64,000 bases of DNA, from the NCBI GenBank assembly GCA_021810625.1, contig JAJZIJ010000012.1, positions 1 to 64,000 on the forward strand, read 5' to 3'. This document shows positions 61,949 through 64,000 of this stretch, piece by piece (positions within the stretch are counted from its first letter, which is position 1; each line of letters starts with the position of its first letter). The stretch comes from Acidobacteriota bacterium. Its GTDB lineage: Bacteria > Acidobacteriota > Terriglobia > Terriglobales > Acidobacteriaceae. Below the pieces are notes generated by a model. The model saw only the letters and a list, made by a program, of their open reading frames with translations. It was not told the DNA's origin and made no database searches. The position numbers and the translations under genes were made by a program.

Positions 61949-64000
61949 ATGTCTACATCTACATTCATGTCGCGCATTTTCGCGCTCGTTTCTGTCGTTC
62001 GTAGGCAGAGCTTTCCCACGCAAGCCAAAAGAAGGCTTGAATGGGGCACCCTGTCATCCCGACCGAGGGTCGCCGCAGCGACCAGAGTGGAGGGACCTGC
62101 GTTTTCTGTTTTGTCATTCGCATCCGCCCTGCTGCTGGCGGTCTTTATGCTGGCGGCGGCGAGCGCCCACGCCCAGACCACCTACACGGTGACCAACACG
62201 AATAGCAGCGGAACTGGCTCGCTCGCCGCTGCGGTTGCGTCGGTGAATGCGGATACAGGCACGCCCGGCGACACGATTGATTTTGCCTCCGGGGTGACGG
62301 GCACCATCACGCTGGCCAGCACGCTGACGCTTAGTCAGAATGTGACCATCACCGGGCCGGGCGCGAATCTTCTGACCGTTTCGGGCGGCGGAGTCTATCA
62401 GGTCTTCACCATCTCCTCTGGCGTTACGGTGAGCATCTCCGGGCTGACCATCGCCAACGGCAACAGCGGCGGCCTCGGCGGCGGCGGCATTTGCAACAAC
62501 GGTGGCACATTGACGGTGAGCAACAGCGCCTTCTCCGGCAACACGACCAACGGCAACGGCACCCCCGGCGGCGGCATTGTCAACTACGGCACATTGACGG
62601 TGAGCAACAGCACCTTCTCCGGCAACTCGGCTGCCAATGGCGGCGGCATTTACAACGGCTACGGCAGCACGGTGACGGTAAATAACAGCACCTTCTCCGG
62701 CAACTCGGTTGGCAACTGGGGCGGCGGCATTGCCAACAGCTCCGGTGGCACGATGACGGTGAGCAACAGCACCTTCTCCGGCAACTCGGCCAGCAGCGGC
62801 GGCGGCGGCGGCATTTTCAACAGCGGCACATTGAAGGTGAGCAACAGCACCTTCTCCGGCAACACGGCTGACTTCGGCGGCGGCATTTACGTTAGCTATG
62901 GTTCCGTAACTCTCACCAATAGCATCGTGGCGGGCAACACGGACTCCAACTCTGCGGGCGACGACTGCGATAGCTGTGGCACGCAGAGCACTTACAACCT
63001 CATCAGCACGCCGTCGAATATCATCAATCCGGCGCTTGGCCCACTGCAATACAACGGCGGCCCCACGGAAACGATGATGCCGCAGCTAAACAGTCCGGCC
63101 ATCAACGCGGGACTCAGCAGCACGCTCTCCACCGATCAGCGCGGAGATCCCCGACCCACGGGCAGCGGCGTGGTGAGTGATCTGGGAGCGGTGCAGGTCG
63201 AAGATATGATCGTGACCACCACGGCGGACAGTACGAACTCCGGGACAAGTTGCGACGGCACTGCCACCTGCTCCTTGCGCGATGCGCTCACCCTGGCCAA
63301 CAGCTATGGTTCCGGGGATATCTCCTTTGCCTCCAGCATTACGAATGCACCTAGTGCCATTACGCTGACCAGCGCGCTGCCTGCCATTACTGGCAACGTC
63401 AACATCACCGGGCCGGGCGCGAATCTGCTGACCGTATCCGGTAACAAGCTCTATCGAGTCTTCCTCATCAACTCCGGCGTTACGGTGAGCATCTCTGGGC
63501 TGACCATCGCCAACGGCGGCGGCATTAACAACGGCGGCGGCGGCATTAACAACGGCGGCACATTGACAGTGAGCAACAGCGCCTTCTTCGGCAACTCGGC
63601 CAGCGGCACCCGCGGTGCCTACGGCGGCGGCATTGCCAACGGTGGCACGTTGACGGTGAGCAACAGCACCTTCTCCGGCAACTCGGCCAGCGGCGGCTCC
63701 GGCCCCGGCTCCGGCGGCGGCATTGACAACGGTGGCACGTTGATGGTGAGCAACAGCACCTTTTCCGGCAACTCGGCCAGCGGCGGCGGCGGCATTTACA
63801 ACGGCGGCGGCACGGTGACGGTGAGCAACAGCACCTTTTCCGGCAATTCGGCTGGCTCCGGCGGCGGCATTTACAACGGCGGCACGACGACGATTACCAA
63901 CAGCATTGTGGCGGGCAACACGGATACTACTTCAGGACAAGCAGGCAACGACTGTTACCAGTGCGGCGGGCAGAATGCCAGCAATCTCATCAGCACGTCG
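61949..64000 (+). CDS. Secreted right-handed beta-helix repeat protein, 3' end beyond right edge
   Basis: The frame is open from ATG 61949 (GGAGG eight to twelve bases upstream) to the window end, at least 683 residues. A hydrophobic segment FSVLSFASALLLAVFMLAAASAHAQ (core ALLLAVFMLAAASAHAQ) at about 50-75 is a signal peptide, oddly preceded by 50 residues encoded by a hairpin repeat. The mature protein has two blocks. Each opens with TITGPGANLLTVSG-like and VSISGLTIANG segments, continues with repeats around NSTFSGNSA and GGGIYNGG, and ends with NSIVAGNTD and a Cys-rich D-C-x2-C-G stretch. The second block begins with a CSLRDAL motif. Polymorphic outer membrane (PMP-like) and CSLREA-domain surface proteins share this form. 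Likely an adhesin or surface protein. Confidence 0.85.
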   Translation, partial: MSTSTFMSRIFALVSVVRRQSFPTQAKRRLEWGTLSSRPRVAAATRVEGPAFSVLSFASALLLAVFMLAAASAHAQTTYTVTNTNSSGTGSLAAAVASVNADTGTPGDTIDFASGVTGTITLASTLTLSQNVTITGPGANLLTVSGGGVYQVFTISSGVTVSISGLTIANGNSGGLGGGGICNNGGTLTVSNSAFSGNTTNGNGTPGGGIVNYGTLTVSNSTFSGNSAANGGGIYNGYGSTVTVNNSTFSGNSVGNWGGGIANSSGGTMTVSNSTFSGNSASSGGGGGIFNSGTLKVSNSTFSGNTADFGGGIYVSYGSVTLTNSIVAGNTDSNSAGDDCDSCGTQSTYNLISTPSNIINPALGPLQYNGGPTETMMPQLNSPAINAGLSSTLSTDQRGDPRPTGSGVVSDLGAVQVEDMIVTTTADSTNSGTSCDGTATCSLRDALTLANSYGSGDISFASSITNAPSAITLTSALPAITGNVNITGPGANLLTVSGNKLYRVFLINSGVTVSISGLTIANGGGINNGGGGINNGGTLTVSNSAFFGNSASGTRGAYGGGIANGGTLTVSNSTFSGNSASGGSGPGSGGGIDNGGTLMVSNSTFSGNSASGGGGIYNGGGTVTVSNSTFSGNSAGSGGGIYNGGTTTITNSIVAGNTDTTSGQAGNDCYQCGGQNASNLISTS
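62015..62051 (-). repeat. GGGTGCCCCA hairpin repeat, copy 4, inside a coding region
   Basis: On the minus strand GGGTGCC leads into CCCATTCAAGCC (62045-62034), 7-base loop, GGCTTGCGTGGG (62026-62015). Ten of twelve stem positions pair. It lies in frame in the N-terminal codons of the beta-helix gene. The next 50 bases (62051-62100) look like a second kind of intergenic repeat. Confidence 0.68.
62511..63850 (+). repeat. Coding repeats of the beta-helix protein
   Basis: At least nine near-identical units centred on AGCAACAGCACCTTCTC (encoding SNSTFSGNS) recur in frame at roughly 62513, 62603, 62681, 62762, 62840, 63571, 63658, 63748 and 63826. A larger duplication of 1056 bases (352 codons) is marked by ACCGGGCCGGGCGCGAAT at 62351 and 63407. 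Confidence 0.8.

Noticed and set aside
62114-63049. A 311-codon minus-strand open frame with AGEGAVAHRQ repeats
   Set aside because: It is the complement of the beta-helix repeats; the plus frame has a ribosome site, a signal peptide and a known fold.
62511-63850. CRISPR-like regular repeats
   Set aside because: The repeats are in frame, encode NSTFSGNSA units, vary in spacing and have no unique spacers or cas genes.

Overview
The window reads as chromosomal DNA of a soil-type acidobacterium (class Terriglobia, probably Acidobacteriaceae). This is an inference, not a database match. It rests on moderately high GC, a complex I operon without NADH-module genes, a divergent Hfq-like protein with a long N-terminal extension, DUF5107-TPR and CBM9-like secreted proteins, a JAMM/E1/rhodanese fusion, and dispersed GGGTGCCCCA-type hairpin repeats that I recall from acidobacterial genomes. 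Genes are dense, and most neighbours on one strand overlap by ATGA or lie within a few bases.

Layout. 1-2419 (minus) is the 5' part of a large type IIG restriction-modification gene running off the left edge, next to the 3' end of a tRNA-Ser(GCT) gene (2653-2745). 2776-9001 holds kdsC, a DsbA-like oxidoreductase, a PpiD-like foldase, malQ and two small genes. 9073-17928 is a carbohydrate locus: a GH51 arabinofuranosidase (minus), divergent from a CBM9-like protein, a DUF5107-TPR protein, an AgaS-like SIS isomerase and a PfkB kinase. A 40-bp perfect palindrome covers the likely start of the CBM9-like gene. 18001-25690 has a radical SAM protein and a GT87 protein flanked by two covarying hairpin repeats, the JAMM-E1-rhodanese fusion, ychF and a ZIP transporter. 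25790-31070 has a response regulator, cytochrome c maturation genes and a cytochrome c. 31241-35703 has an aldo/keto reductase, a CYTH protein, tsaC, the Hfq-like gene and holB. 35756-40712 is a rhamnose operon (rhaDE-rhaB-rhaI).

40847-61217 is the centre of interest. On the minus strand lies one complex I operon, nuoA-B-C-D-I-H-J-K-L-M-M-N: no nuoE, nuoF or nuoG, and two different full-length nuoM genes. Divergent from it are nifJ (pyruvate:ferredoxin oxidoreductase), a dihydroorotate-dehydrogenase-like gene and korAB (2-oxoacid:ferredoxin oxidoreductase). The shared 165-bp control region contains a perfect CRP-type site, TGTGA-N6-TCACA. It is centred 41.5 bp upstream of the start implied by a good -10 box facing nuoA, and a weaker -10 candidate lies at a similar distance on the nifJ side. 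My reading is a ferredoxin-linked respiratory module: NifJ and KorAB reduce ferredoxin, and an NADH-module-less, two-NuoM complex I could oxidise it into the quinone pool with extra ion pumping, both arms under one CRP/FNR-family regulator.

61218-61948 is gene-free and holds a strong terminator and several hairpin repeats. 61949-64000 is the start of a secreted beta-helix repeat protein running off the right edge; a hairpin repeat lies in frame inside its N-terminal coding region.
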